From Botryococcus braunii (lineage: Eukaryota > Chlorophyta > Trebouxiophyceae): a DNA stretch of 64,000 bases. The notes under the pieces are model-generated. The model did no database searches. It had not been told where the DNA came from and saw only the letters and a list, made by a program, of their open reading frames with translations. Positions 32,742 to 63,663 of the stretch are shown here, piece after piece. The stretch lies in the NCBI GenBank assembly GCA_002005505.1, contig KV908339.1, forward strand, positions 835,557 through 899,556, read 5' to 3'. The position numbers were made by a program, and so were the translations under genes. Position 1 is the stretch's first letter. Each line of letters begins with the position of its first letter.

Positions 32742-35700
32742 TTAAGTGTATCTTCTCAAACCTAGTGAATCACGATGACCAACAAACACGGGCTTGGCAA
32801 GTGGCTTGGTCATAATGTCAGCCACATTGCGTGCAGATTCCACATAGAGGATATCTACCTGCCCAAGTGCCATAGCTTCCCTAGCGTAGTGGAAGCTTAC
32901 TGCAACGTGCTTTGTGAATTTGGAATACAGGGGGTTCCGTAAATTAGAAATGCATCCTTGGTTGTCACAGAAAATTTTGACCCTCCAAGGTGCAGCCCCT
33001 ATCTCTTCCAAGAAGCCCCTTAGCCAGTTGGCTTCCTTCACAATATGGCCAGCTGCCATAAACTCAGCTTGCACAGTTGAGGTAGCAACTGAGCTCTGCT
33101 TCTTGCTTCCCCAAACCACGGCACTACCATAGACTGATAGAACATAGCCAGTGGTGGAATACCTGTGGTCCAGGTCCCCAGCATAGTCGGCATCAACATA
33201 GCCTTCTAGCTCAGGGCCCTTTCCACCCAGAGTAAGAGCTAACTCTCTGGTATCTCTCAAGTACTTCAGCACTCGAATGGCCTCATTCCAGTGTGAGGTA
33301 GTGGGTGTCATTCTATACCTTGACAACACTCCAACAGCCTGAGAAATGTCAGGCCGGGTCGTATTGGCTATGTACAGTAACGATCCAATTAACTCGCAGT
33401 ATCGATGACCAGGTGGCAGAGGGGTACCAGCCCCATGTGACATACCATCTGAGGACTCGGGTCTGCTGCTAGCCACGAAGTCCTTGGACATGGGGGTATC
33501 AACCCCACGTCCATCATCAGCAACGCCAAACTTCTCCACAAGAGCATCAATCTTGGGAGTGCAACTCATGGAAATAGTGCCCTGAACTCTATTGCGTAGG
33601 ACCTGACACCCCAGGAAATCATTCACCTCTCCCAAATCATGGATGGTGAAGTCCTTCTTCAATAACTCTTTCCCCCACTCAATCTCTGCAACCACTCTGG
33701 CAACTATGAGAAGATCATCGACATAAACAAGAATAAACGACAGATTACCATCAGGGGCCCTCCTGATGTATACCCCAGCGTCGCTCTTGCACACACTATA
33801 CCCCATCACGCTCAACTTGTCGCTCAAGGTCTTGTGCCAAGCCCGTGGGGCTTGCTTAAGACCGTAGAGTGCCTTCCTGAGCTTGCACACAACTCTCGTG
33901 TTGCCATTCTCAAATCCTGGTGGTTGGGTCACATAGACCTCTTCCTCCAACTCCCCATTGAGAAAAGCTGTCTTGATATCCACTTGGTGGATCTCAAGAT
34001 TTTGTGTGGCAGCCACTGCCAGCACAGCTCTCCTAGCACCATAGCTGCTGGTAGGTGCAAAAACCTCACCAACATCTATACCAGGAATCTGTCTGCAACC
34101 CTGGGCAACCAATCTTGCTTTAAACCGAGTGACATTCCCATGTGCATCGTTTTTTGTAGAAAAAATCCAATGAACAGGGATAACTTTCTGCCCATGGGGT
34201 CTTTCCACATACTGCATAACCTCATGGGTGTCTAAAGACTCCATCTCCTCTTGCATTGCCTGCTGCCAAAACTCCCACTGAGGTGAGCGCTGGGCTTCCC
34301 TCAAGTTTGAGGGCACGTGAACTTTTCCCAACGTGACAGAAGGTACACTCTGTACCTTATGCTGTGGTGCAGCAGGGCTGTCAGCCTTACTGATGCTGCT
34401 CCCTTCTCTCTCTCTCTCTCCCTGGTTGCCAGAATAAGGTACATTATGTACCTTATGCTGGGACTGGGCAGTACTGCCGGGATTATCTGATTCCTTCTCA
34501 AGTCTCTCTCTCTCTCCTTGACTACTGGACTCATGTGCAGCACCCTTACATTCTCGCACCTTCCGCAATGCAGAGGGGAGCAGCAGCTCTCTCTCTCTCC
34601 TGGACTCACACTTGGGCACACTACCCAGACTTGCCTGAGCTGCGCCTACAATGTCAGCCTGCACACCATAAGCATGACTAGCCAGTGACTGGGATTGGGC
34701 ACCAGCTTCCCCTACTGCTGGCATGTCTAACCCACTGCTCTCATCTCTTACATCTGCACCGAACATAGCCTCGACTGTCTCAACCTGCCCCTGCATATCA
34801 GGGAGACCAACCATGTTTGGCTCACTCACAATTGCCTGACCTGGGTCAGGGGCATGCAATGGGATGTCAGAATGCTCTCTCCTAGCCACGCGCTGTACAT
34901 AACGCTGCTCCCTTGTAAGGGTGGTCCCTGGAGGAAGGGGAATTTGTGACTTCCCCTGCATTCGCAACCCCTCTTGTACCTTCTGCATTTTTTCTACCTG
35001 GGATTGAGTTTCTACACCCCCCCTGGCCAGATTCTGCATATGCTCAAGCACCGACCACGAGTGCTGAGATGGTTCTGGGGTCCCAACAGTAGGATCCAGG
35101 CTGGTGGGGTTTCCTTGGTCATGTGCTGCTGTGGTCCCGTCTCCAGACTGATCCCCAGCACAAAGTCCAGAGGTCCCAGGAGCCCCAGTGGAAAGCGTCT
35201 CCACTCCATGGTCATCCTCCTCATCCCAGAACGTGGGTGGAGCAGCAGAGGGAATTGCTTGAGGCGTTGCCAGATTCTCACTGCCAAGGGGGGGTGATAT
35301 CCTAGAATCATAGACAGACCCAGGCTGGACCTTTGATAGACCCACTCTCTCAGCCCCCCTCAAGTGCTCGATAAAGCTGACGTCCCTACTCTCCTTCCAC
35401 ACTCCATTCCCCACGTACACACGATACGCTTTAGACTGGGGACAATAACCAGTAAACATCCCAGGGGTGGTCTTGGGCCCAAAAACAGACCTTTGGCCAC
35501 TGGGAATGTGCACATGGGCTACACAGCCAAACGTGCGCAGCACAGACACATCAGGTTTGACACCAAAGAATAATTCCATGGGGGTCAGGGACCTGCCTGA
35601 AGTAGGACCCACATTGTAGAGGAGGGTAGCTGTCTCAAGCGCCTCCTTCCAAAGGGAGGGGTCTGCTGCAGCATGGACCAACAGAGTCCTTGTTCGCTCC

Positions 35701-37955
35701 TTCAGGGTCCTATTCATCCTCTCCGCCACCCCATTCTGCTGAGGCGTGTAGGGCGCTGAGGACTCCATCTTAGTGCCCTGCTGAGCACAAAACTCTTTGA
35801 ATTGCTGGTTCAGGAACTCTGAACCCCTGTCAGTCCTCACACACTTCACAACCGTGCCTCGTTGGGTCTGCCAAAAGCGGAGCAGGTCTATCACAGCCTT
35901 TGGGATGCAATCCTTTGACTTCACAGGCAGGGAGGCAACTTGGTGTGAACTTTCATCCACTACAGTGACCCAATATCGTTCACCTGTGATGGCAGGAGGT
36001 GATATGGGACCCACAGTATCCACATGGACTCTATCGAGTGGGTGATGTGCAGGCCTGGAAGATACAGGGAAAGGAGGTCTGGAGTGTTTCCCTTGTATAC
36101 ACGATTCACAGTGCTTGGGGCACTCAGAGCAGGGAGCAAGGGAGATATTGATTCCTGTAACCAGATCTTCCTTGGAGAACCTCTGCATGCTGCTGGCACC
36201 AGGATGACCTAACCTAGCATGCCACAGAGATCTCTCGCTACACACGTGTCCTTTCCTAAGATGAGACGCCTCAGCCATGTGATCAATATGTCTGCAGCCA
36301 ACTTGCTGCCCTCTGACAGGACTAACAAACTCCAAAAAAAACAGACCTCGTGCGCGGGTGATATCTCCACACCACCCTTCAGGTCCCTTCATGGCTGTGT
36401 AACCACCTGCAGTGTCAGTCAGGAAAGATGCTCCATCCTGAATTGCACCAGTGACTGAAATGAGGTTGGTATGCGCAGAAGGAACACACTGCACATTGTG
36501 CAGCCAGAATACTTCGTGCCTTGCATTCACAAGGCATACAGACCCAGATGCAATGATTCCTCCCTTGGCGTCTGAGGTTGCCAAGTGCAGAGGAAGAGGC
36601 TGTCTATGCATAACTGGATTATGGAGCAATGAGAGATCATTGACTATATGCACAGAGGCACCACTATCTATTAACCAAGATGTGCTGCTAGCTCCATGCG
36701 AAGTTGGGGCAAGCACATTGAGAGAGATAAACATCGCCTCACCAGAAGGAGGGGGTGGAGGTGGTAAATGCCACCCCGGAAACGTGTGTTGACTTGTTGG
36801 ATAGTTATATGCTGAAGGAGGTCCAGGGCTGGAAGCGGATGAAGGCGGGCCACCCCGGCCAGATCCATGGTCCCACCAGGCTTGAGGAGACGACTGTGGG
36901 CCTCCCTGGCCCCAGTAAGCTGCAGGCCCAACGCTTGCCGCTTGCATGTTTTGATGCAGAGCCTGCAGCTGCCTGAGCGGTCCGCAGTCAGTCATGAAGT
37001 GGCCCTTTGCCTTGCAGAAGTGGCATGTAAGCTCCTCTCTGGGCCTTCTTGCCCTGCCAGGTCCACGCCCCCTGCCACCAAAAGTAGTTGCAGAGGGGCC
37101 AGCGGGAGGCTGTTCGTTTGCTGGTAGTGCTGCTCCAACTCCCGGTACTGCTCCCACTCCTGGTGCAGCTCCAGCGCTTGATGACGCTCCAGCTACCCCC
37201 CCAGAGGGACCAGCCACTGCTGCAGCTGCCATGGCCTGAGGTGTTCCCTCTGCAGGTGGGTCCTTGTACCCACGGCTGGCTGCGGCGCGCAGGATTCTTT
37301 GAATCAGCTCCAATGGCGGCTTGTCGGTTGCCATAACCTCCAGGGACTCGAGCCTCAGCACAGGAGGGAGGCCCTTCACCATCAGCTCCCCAACATTGTG
37401 GTCCAAGAGGATGAACGCGTTGTTTCTGAGACTTGTAGCCAGATCCATCATTCTGTAGAGGTAGACCTTGAGTGTCTCCCCTGTCTTGATGCCCTGCTCC
37501 ATTTCCTTGTACCACTCAAGGTTGATGTCTTGGTTGCTCCCTCCAGTGTGACTGTTCTTCACCCACGCGATGAAGTCGAACGCTGCTTTGTGGCATGAGA
37601 TCTGAGAATGCCAGATGACTGGAACTGACTGGATCAGCCACTGCTTGATGGCTGAGTTCTCCACCGACCCTGGCATTGGCCTCTCCAAAGCCGCTCTGAC
37701 CCCCTTGGTGTTTGCGCACGCCTCCAAATTTTCATACCAAAATTCAAAATTGCGCCCTCCATCATCAAGCATGACAGTCATCTTTGGATTAGAGGTATTG
37801 GGGATGTAGGCTGCCTTGTCAATCTCCACCTTTGGTTCTGCAGTGGCTGATTGTGTCCCGGTCATAGACTGCCCTGGAGTGGCCCCACTGACTTCTCCAG
37901 GTTGAGACATTGCTGTTTCACTGCTACTTTCCTTTTCTTTGCCCCTTTTTGTCAT
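32742..37955 (-). CDS. Copia Gag-Pol polyprotein of A2, intact
   Basis: 1737 codons from ATG 37955 (MTKRGKEKESSSE). Gag (residues about 1-330) with CCHC knuckle CHFCKAKGHFMTDC; Pro/Ser-rich link; protease SWLIDSGASVHIVND (about 430); integrase finger (LWHARLGHPG, CESCIQGK) and catalytic D, D, E in HVDTVGPIS, RTDRGSEF and QQNGVAERMN; linker with Arg-Glu runs; RT with VHWIFSTKNDAHGN, VDIKTAFLNGELEEEVYV and YVDDLLIVA; RNase H with DADYAGDLDHRYSTTGYV and CDNQGCISN. Length and order are normal for Ty1/copia. Single ORF without a visible Gag/Pol frameshift. All catalytic motifs look kept. Confidence 0.95.
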   Translation of the reverse strand: MTKRGKEKESSSETAMSQPGEVSGATPGQSMTGTQSATAEPKVEIDKAAYIPNTSNPKMTVMLDDGGRNFEFWYENLEACANTKGVRAALERPMPGSVENSAIKQWLIQSVPVIWHSQISCHKAAFDFIAWVKNSHTGGSNQDINLEWYKEMEQGIKTGETLKVYLYRMMDLATSLRNNAFILLDHNVGELMVKGLPPVLRLESLEVMATDKPPLELIQRILRAAASRGYKDPPAEGTPQAMAAAAVAGPSGGVAGASSSAGAAPGVGAVPGVGAALPANEQPPAGPSATTFGGRGRGPGRARRPREELTCHFCKAKGHFMTDCGPLRQLQALHQNMQAASVGPAAYWGQGGPQSSPQAWWDHGSGRGGPPSSASSPGPPSAYNYPTSQHTFPGWHLPPPPPPSGEAMFISLNVLAPTSHGASSTSWLIDSGASVHIVNDLSLLHNPVMHRQPLPLHLATSDAKGGIIASGSVCLVNARHEVFWLHNVQCVPSAHTNLISVTGAIQDGASFLTDTAGGYTAMKGPEGWCGDITRARGLFFLEFVSPVRGQQVGCRHIDHMAEASHLRKGHVCSERSLWHARLGHPGASSMQRFSKEDLVTGINISLAPCSECPKHCESCIQGKHSRPPFPVSSRPAHHPLDRVHVDTVGPISPPAITGERYWVTVVDESSHQVASLPVKSKDCIPKAVIDLLRFWQTQRGTVVKCVRTDRGSEFLNQQFKEFCAQQGTKMESSAPYTPQQNGVAERMNRTLKERTRTLLVHAAADPSLWKEALETATLLYNVGPTSGRSLTPMELFFGVKPDVSVLRTFGCVAHVHIPSGQRSVFGPKTTPGMFTGYCPQSKAYRVYVGNGVWKESRDVSFIEHLRGAERVGLSKVQPGSVYDSRISPPLGSENLATPQAIPSAAPPTFWDEEDDHGVETLSTGAPGTSGLCAGDQSGDGTTAAHDQGNPTSLDPTVGTPEPSQHSWSVLEHMQNLARGGVETQSQVEKMQKVQEGLRMQGKSQIPLPPGTTLTREQRYVQRVARREHSDIPLHAPDPGQAIVSEPNMVGLPDMQGQVETVEAMFGADVRDESSGLDMPAVGEAGAQSQSLASHAYGVQADIVGAAQASLGSVPKCESRRERELLLPSALRKVRECKGAAHESSSQGERERLEKESDNPGSTAQSQHKVHNVPYSGNQGEREREGSSISKADSPAAPQHKVQSVPSVTLGKVHVPSNLREAQRSPQWEFWQQAMQEEMESLDTHEVMQYVERPHGQKVIPVHWIFSTKNDAHGNVTRFKARLVAQGCRQIPGIDVGEVFAPTSSYGARRAVLAVAATQNLEIHQVDIKTAFLNGELEEEVYVTQPPGFENGNTRVVCKLRKALYGLKQAPRAWHKTLSDKLSVMGYSVCKSDAGVYIRRAPDGNLSFILVYVDDLLIVARVVAEIEWGKELLKKDFTIHDLGEVNDFLGCQVLRNRVQGTISMSCTPKIDALVEKFGVADDGRGVDTPMSKDFVASSRPESSDGMSHGAGTPLPPGHRYCELIGSLLYIANTTRPDISQAVGVLSRYRMTPTTSHWNEAIRVLKYLRDTRELALTLGGKGPELEGYVDADYAGDLDHRYSTTGYVLSVYGSAVVWGSKKQSSVATSTVQAEFMAAGHIVKEANWLRGFLEEIGAAPWRVKIFCDNQGCISNLRNPLYSKFTKHVAVSFHYAREAMALGQVDILYVESARNVADIMTKPLAKPVFVGHRDSLGLRRYT

Positions 37956-38331
37956 ACTATTGTCACTTCACCAGCCAAACTTACTCATAAACTTCTGGAA
38001 TGCAGCAATACCCTACAATTCCCTCCATGTCATGGAAATTTACCAGCCAGTCTTGCACAGTAGTAGCAGATATGTTCCCCTCAGAAGTTTGCGCCGGAGT
38101 CCGGCCCGACTCACTCAGTGCTTCTAGACAACGTCTATGAATGATAAAGCACAGCTAAAACTTCAATTATGAATTTCCCAGAAAGGTAAACTGTGAGTAA
38201 GATAATGGTCCTGGTACACTCGAGTTCCCTTGCGCCGCTGCGCCATGCTCGAGCTCCTTTGTTGACGCTTACGTCTGACCCATCCGTAGACGACCTTCAC
38301 TCCTGCTTTTACTTGGCTCAGCTGGAAGGGC

Positions 38332-38345
38332 GTGGGCCCATAACC
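38332..38345 (-). promoter_or_regulatory. Primer-binding site of A2 (half-tRNA type)
   Basis: GTGGGCCCATAACC on the plus strand, identical to the anticodon arm of plant initiator tRNA-Met (GTGGGCCCAUAACC). Its last nine bases pair with GGTTATGGG in the LTR (38353-38361). Confidence 0.78.
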
Positions 38346-39039
38346 TGTGAAAGGTTATGGGCAATCGGCTTTCCCTGTACAAAGCAGACAGGTCGTCAAT
38401 AGACGAAGTTACTCCAGCTACAGTCCGTACGACTGTCTGCTGAGTGCCACACACAACTGTCGGACAAGACTAGCATCTGGTGATGCCCAGCATCTTTCAC
38501 AACCAGTTCCGTTACATCATTATCTTGTACACAAGCACCGATCAAGCAATCACTAGATAAGGCTCTAGACGGCTACGTTCAAGTACATGCCTATACTCCC
38601 TGAAGTCACTGTCCCTTATCTGTTTGAGTGACTACAGGGTACACTAAGCTTGTTCACTCTCACAATAGCAACAATGATACAACACACACTGCCGCACCGT
38701 ACCTGTACAAAGCAGACAGGTCGTCAATAGACGAAGTTACTCCAGCTACAGTCCGTACGACTGTCTGCTGAGTGCCACACACAACTGTCGGACAAGACTA
38801 GCATCTGGTGATGCCCAGCATCTTTCACAACCAGTTGGTATTCACTCCGGTGGGGCAGCCTTAAGAGTTCATCCGACAAACGTGTGATCTAGATAGGATT
38901 GTACCTTATGTTCGAAAACGTCCAGAATCTGCCGTGTCTCAAGGTACCTTATGTTCTCAATGGACCCATATCCTAATAGTGCACACATGAAGATCACTTA
39001 AAGCACAAGGCATTCAATAATAATGTTCAGAACTCAACA
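38346..39039 (-). repeat. 5' LTR of A2
   Basis: 694 bp, same as 32028-32721, with both 135-bp units. Confidence 0.95.
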
Positions 39040-39044
39040 CATTT

Positions 39045-39184
39045 ACCCTTAAAGTACCATACAGTACAAACACACCCAAGTGAACTATGACTGTACTTTA
39101 TTGTTTATGAATATTGTAAGTCTTGTAAAGCCTTGAAATGGATTGATGTGGCTCACAAGCATGCTGATATGAAATGACCCAACA
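39045..39184 (-). repeat. Outer end of the inferred X 5' LTR
   Basis: Ends GACCCAACA in plus sense (TGTTGGGTC on the minus strand), a typical copia LTR start. Host DNA probably begins at 39185. Confidence 0.5.
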
Positions 39185-39210
39185 TGTTGCTCAAATACCT
39201 AAGGTATACG

Positions 39211-39406
39211 TGTTAGTGTCCAATTTTCTAACACCATTTGTGCTAAAGGTTGTGAAGAAGATGCTGGGCATTTCCAGATGCTAGTCGTGTCCAACAGTTG
39301 TGTATGATACTCAGCAGACAGTCGTACGGACTGCAGCTGGAGTAACTTTGTCCCCTGACGACCTATCTGCTCTTTACAGGTGATGCCTAATGCCCATAAC
39401 CTAACA
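39211..39406 (+). repeat. Short diverged LTR related to the A family (one unit only)
   Basis: 196 bp, TGTTAG...CTAACA. The middle (about 39245-39380) is clearly similar to the minus strand of the A 135-bp unit (GATGCTGGGCA, CAGACAGTCGTACGGACTG), and the end reads GCCCATAACCTAACA like the A LTR end. Only one unit is present. No TSD seen. Confidence 0.65.
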
Positions 39407-39590
39407 CATTATTCACTTATGTATTCATTCACACTTCATTCATTCATCATCCATCATCCATCCATCATCCATTCATTCATTAACTCATACTTCATTCATT
39501 CATTCTTCATACTTCATTCATTCAGTCATTCATTCATTCATTCATTCTTCATACTTCATTCATTCTCATTTTCATTTATATTTCACTTGT
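39407..39590. repeat. Imperfect CATT/ATTC microsatellite
   Basis: Stretch of CATTCATT, TTCATACTT and CATCCATC variants; no coding meaning. Confidence 0.9.
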
Positions 39591-41219
39591 GCACTAATAT
39601 ATAATCCTAGAAAAGTGACTCTTCCGGCCGGACGGGAACCGCAGTGGTTGAGGCGGCCCGCGATTCATCTGCGGGCCGCGGCGTGACGCGGCTCCCCGTT
39701 GGACGCGGCACCCAGTTGGGTCCCCAACTGTGAACGCGTGACGTCGGTAGAACACCGCGTACATGCCCAGTACATGTCAGTTTGATGTCACATGCCTTCC
39801 ACATATGAGCTCGTAAGTCAAGGCGTTGACTACAGCTTTCCAATCCAAAGGAGGCATAGCTCCAGAGTTCCATTTCAAAAAGCATGAGCATGATGAAGCT
39901 TAAAGGAAGTTTGAACATAAGTTAATTGAAATGCTAGCACTGTAGTTGTACTTTAGAGTCGTACGCTATGAACGCTGTTCTGTTATGACCACCCACACGG
40001 AGCAAAAATATCTGGAACAAGTTGTTGTCGAAAACTCTCACCAGGAAGGTTTGATAAAACCTGGTAAGAAAGCATTGGGGCAATCGTTGCCAGCGCGTTC
40101 CGTCATCGATGCTTTTGCCCAATCACTTGCAATGGCCCCTGCAATGGCTTGCAACTCTGCAAAGAATTGAATGGTGCAATGGTAGATTCAGAAAAATAGT
40201 GTGTGAACATGATAGTTGATCCTAATTCGGTGTAGGTAAGAAGAGGATTTCCTTTGCAACGGCTAATGTGGCATCGGACGACGGGCGTAGAGCAACTGGT
40301 GGCCATGGTTCGACAAGATCACAAAGTGAAAGTTCCCATAAAGGTTGGTGGTGTCTATGAGTAAAATGCTTTCTTATTTGATTGCAGGAGAATATGTGAC
40401 CTCCTTGTATGCTGTTACACTAGGATGAGAAGGCTATCAGGGGTTATGGCTTTTAGTCTGGGCTCCTGCATCTGCTACTGATGTAGATTCGTTCCAACTG
40501 TTAACTTTCATACGTTCTTGTTAATAAAAGTGAAGTTCTTGATGTACATGGAAGACTTTGACCCTCTGACACGTATTGGTCAAGGCCTTCCTCGATTATG
40601 TCCATGCATCACCCGATTTCTCTACATTGTATACAACACCCTGCCACCCGTAGGCTTGGGTAGGCCGCTCACACCCTTTGGGGCACTTTCCACCTGTTGG
40701 TTTGTAATTTGCAACCCCAAAGTTGGTTTGTAATTTGCAACCCCAAGTGTCTCTCAAAAAAAGCACAGGGCAGTCGTGGGAATTAGCAGCCAATCTACCC
40801 TGCACTGTGAGTGCTGTAAGGGGCAGTGCTGCTTGTCACCTGAAATACGTCAAAAAAACAACAAGAACAACAACAACAACAACTAACAAACAAACTCTGT
40901 TGTATTCAAATGTTTGCGACAGCAGGCACTTTTGCAAGGATGCCCTCTCTACCTCATGGACCTGAACAACCAAAGGCATATCCAACGCACTTCTCTGCCT
41001 TTCTTCAACACAGAAGGTAAAGCCTTACAACCATCTCTGTCCCCACTGCCAATTGTTGTCGATCTTCCCGTTGACTGTCATCTGCAGTGAAGTGAAGCCA
41101 CAGGAGGGTTCTGCTTGTATCAAAGTCAGCATGCATGAGTCACGCAGCAACACTCACTGTGATCTTCACCTGTTTTATACAGCCGACTGGGCAGAAGAAC
41201 GACGTCAGACATTTCAGAA
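39591..41219. other. Region upstream of the MSL-like gene
   Basis: No gene recognised. A GC-rich patch (39620-39740) contains a GGCCCGC/GCGGGCC inverted repeat. A 74-codon plus-strand frame at 39946-40170 is open but matches nothing I know. A 26-bp tandem duplication lies at 40697-40745. Promoter or 5' exons of the channel gene could be here. Confidence 0.5.
40697..40745. repeat. 26-bp tandem duplication
   Basis: TTGGTTTGTAATTTGCAACC plus CCAAAG, nearly twice in a row. Confidence 0.85.
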
Positions 41220-52377
<11,158 letters not shown>

Positions 52378-53212
52378 GGGCTGTATGACATGGCCCACTC
52401 ATTATGTTGCTTCAACGTACATGATCGACGAGATGCCTATATAGGTATATCAGGGGTACAGTTTCCCCAATTGCTGGCATTCCTCAGAGGGCTGCAGCAG
52501 AGCCTACTTTGAGGTACTACGAATTGTAATTGTTTGTTTTGTTAGAACGTTGATTTAGTTAGGGTTGTTCAGACTTTGTATTGCGTGTATCACTGTTAAT
52601 TTTGAGTCAAGGACTTGCAACATCAACTTTAAGAGGACCGAAGACACTACGTATTGTGAAGTTCAAACTGAGAAGATATTACTTAAATCTTTTCGTAACA
52701 GCTGACAACATGTCCGGAACGCACTGCAGTTATTGTGGTTGTGGTGCTATATATTACTAAAACCATTGTCTGATACGGGCATGATAATTATCAGTGCTGG
52801 CTCCTGGTTGTGCTTTAGTTAAATTCAGCTTCTAATGGCCAGCTGCAGCTCTATTTTCATGATAATTATCAGTGCCCGGAAGAGAATTTTACGGATATCT
52901 TCCGGCTGCCTTTATGGCTTGGTATTCAAATCAAGAATGCTGTGCCTCTTTCCACTCAGGACTGAGCACGCTCTGGCTCAATCGCGCTCAAGGCTGTCTA
53001 CTGGACAGCACACAACCCAACACCACCTTCCCCTTGGCACCTGCATTTTCAGATGGGGAGACTTCTCGTAAACAGTCACTGAGCACCTGCGTACATTCCT
53101 AAAACATCGGACTCCGACGAGCGCTTGGCTCCGCTTTAAGGCCCACATGCATATCTTGTAAGCGGCTTATCACACAAAATTTACACGTTCAAGGCCAACC
53201 GCCACTGTGATA
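52378..53212. other. Interval between convergent genes
   Basis: Shared 3' flank; no ORF of note. TGTAA, the usual chlorophyte poly(A) signal, occurs at 52525-52529 on plus and at 53181-53185 on minus, about 150 and 30 bases after the two stop codons. Confidence 0.5.

Positions 53213-63663
<10,451 letters not shown>

Larger units (their letters stand above)
32028..39039 (-). mobile_element. Complete copia element A2
   Basis: 7012 bp with two 694-bp LTRs (32028-32721, 38346-39039) that look identical, TSD CATTT (32023-32027, 39040-39044), one unbroken polyprotein ORF, a primer site and a purine tract (minus-strand AGGCAAGGGGAAG). All marks of a recent, possibly still active insertion. It sits in the inferred 5' LTR of X. 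Confidence 0.96.
5643..39184 (-). mobile_element. Old copia element X, host of all other insertions
   Basis: Fragments of one minus-strand copia element can be joined across each insertion by matching target duplications: 39184-39045 and 32022-31513 (inferred LTR), 31512-31111 (leader), 31110-30105 (gag), 11328-10465 (gag), 9666-9539 (zinc knuckle), 9331-7148 (protease, integrase, RT), 5691-5643 (RT). Across the G insertion the Gag frame stays open. The LTR call rests on TG/CA ends (TGTTGGGTC at 39184 reading leftward, and AGTAACA ending at 31513) and an inferred length of about 650 bp, like the other copias here. The rest of X lies left of the window. It is decayed by a stop, a frameshift and six insertions. 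Confidence 0.8.

Noticed and set aside
39620..39700. GC-rich segment that looked tRNA-like
   Set aside because: It has a good hairpin but no cloverleaf, no T-loop GTTCRA motif and no acceptor pairing.
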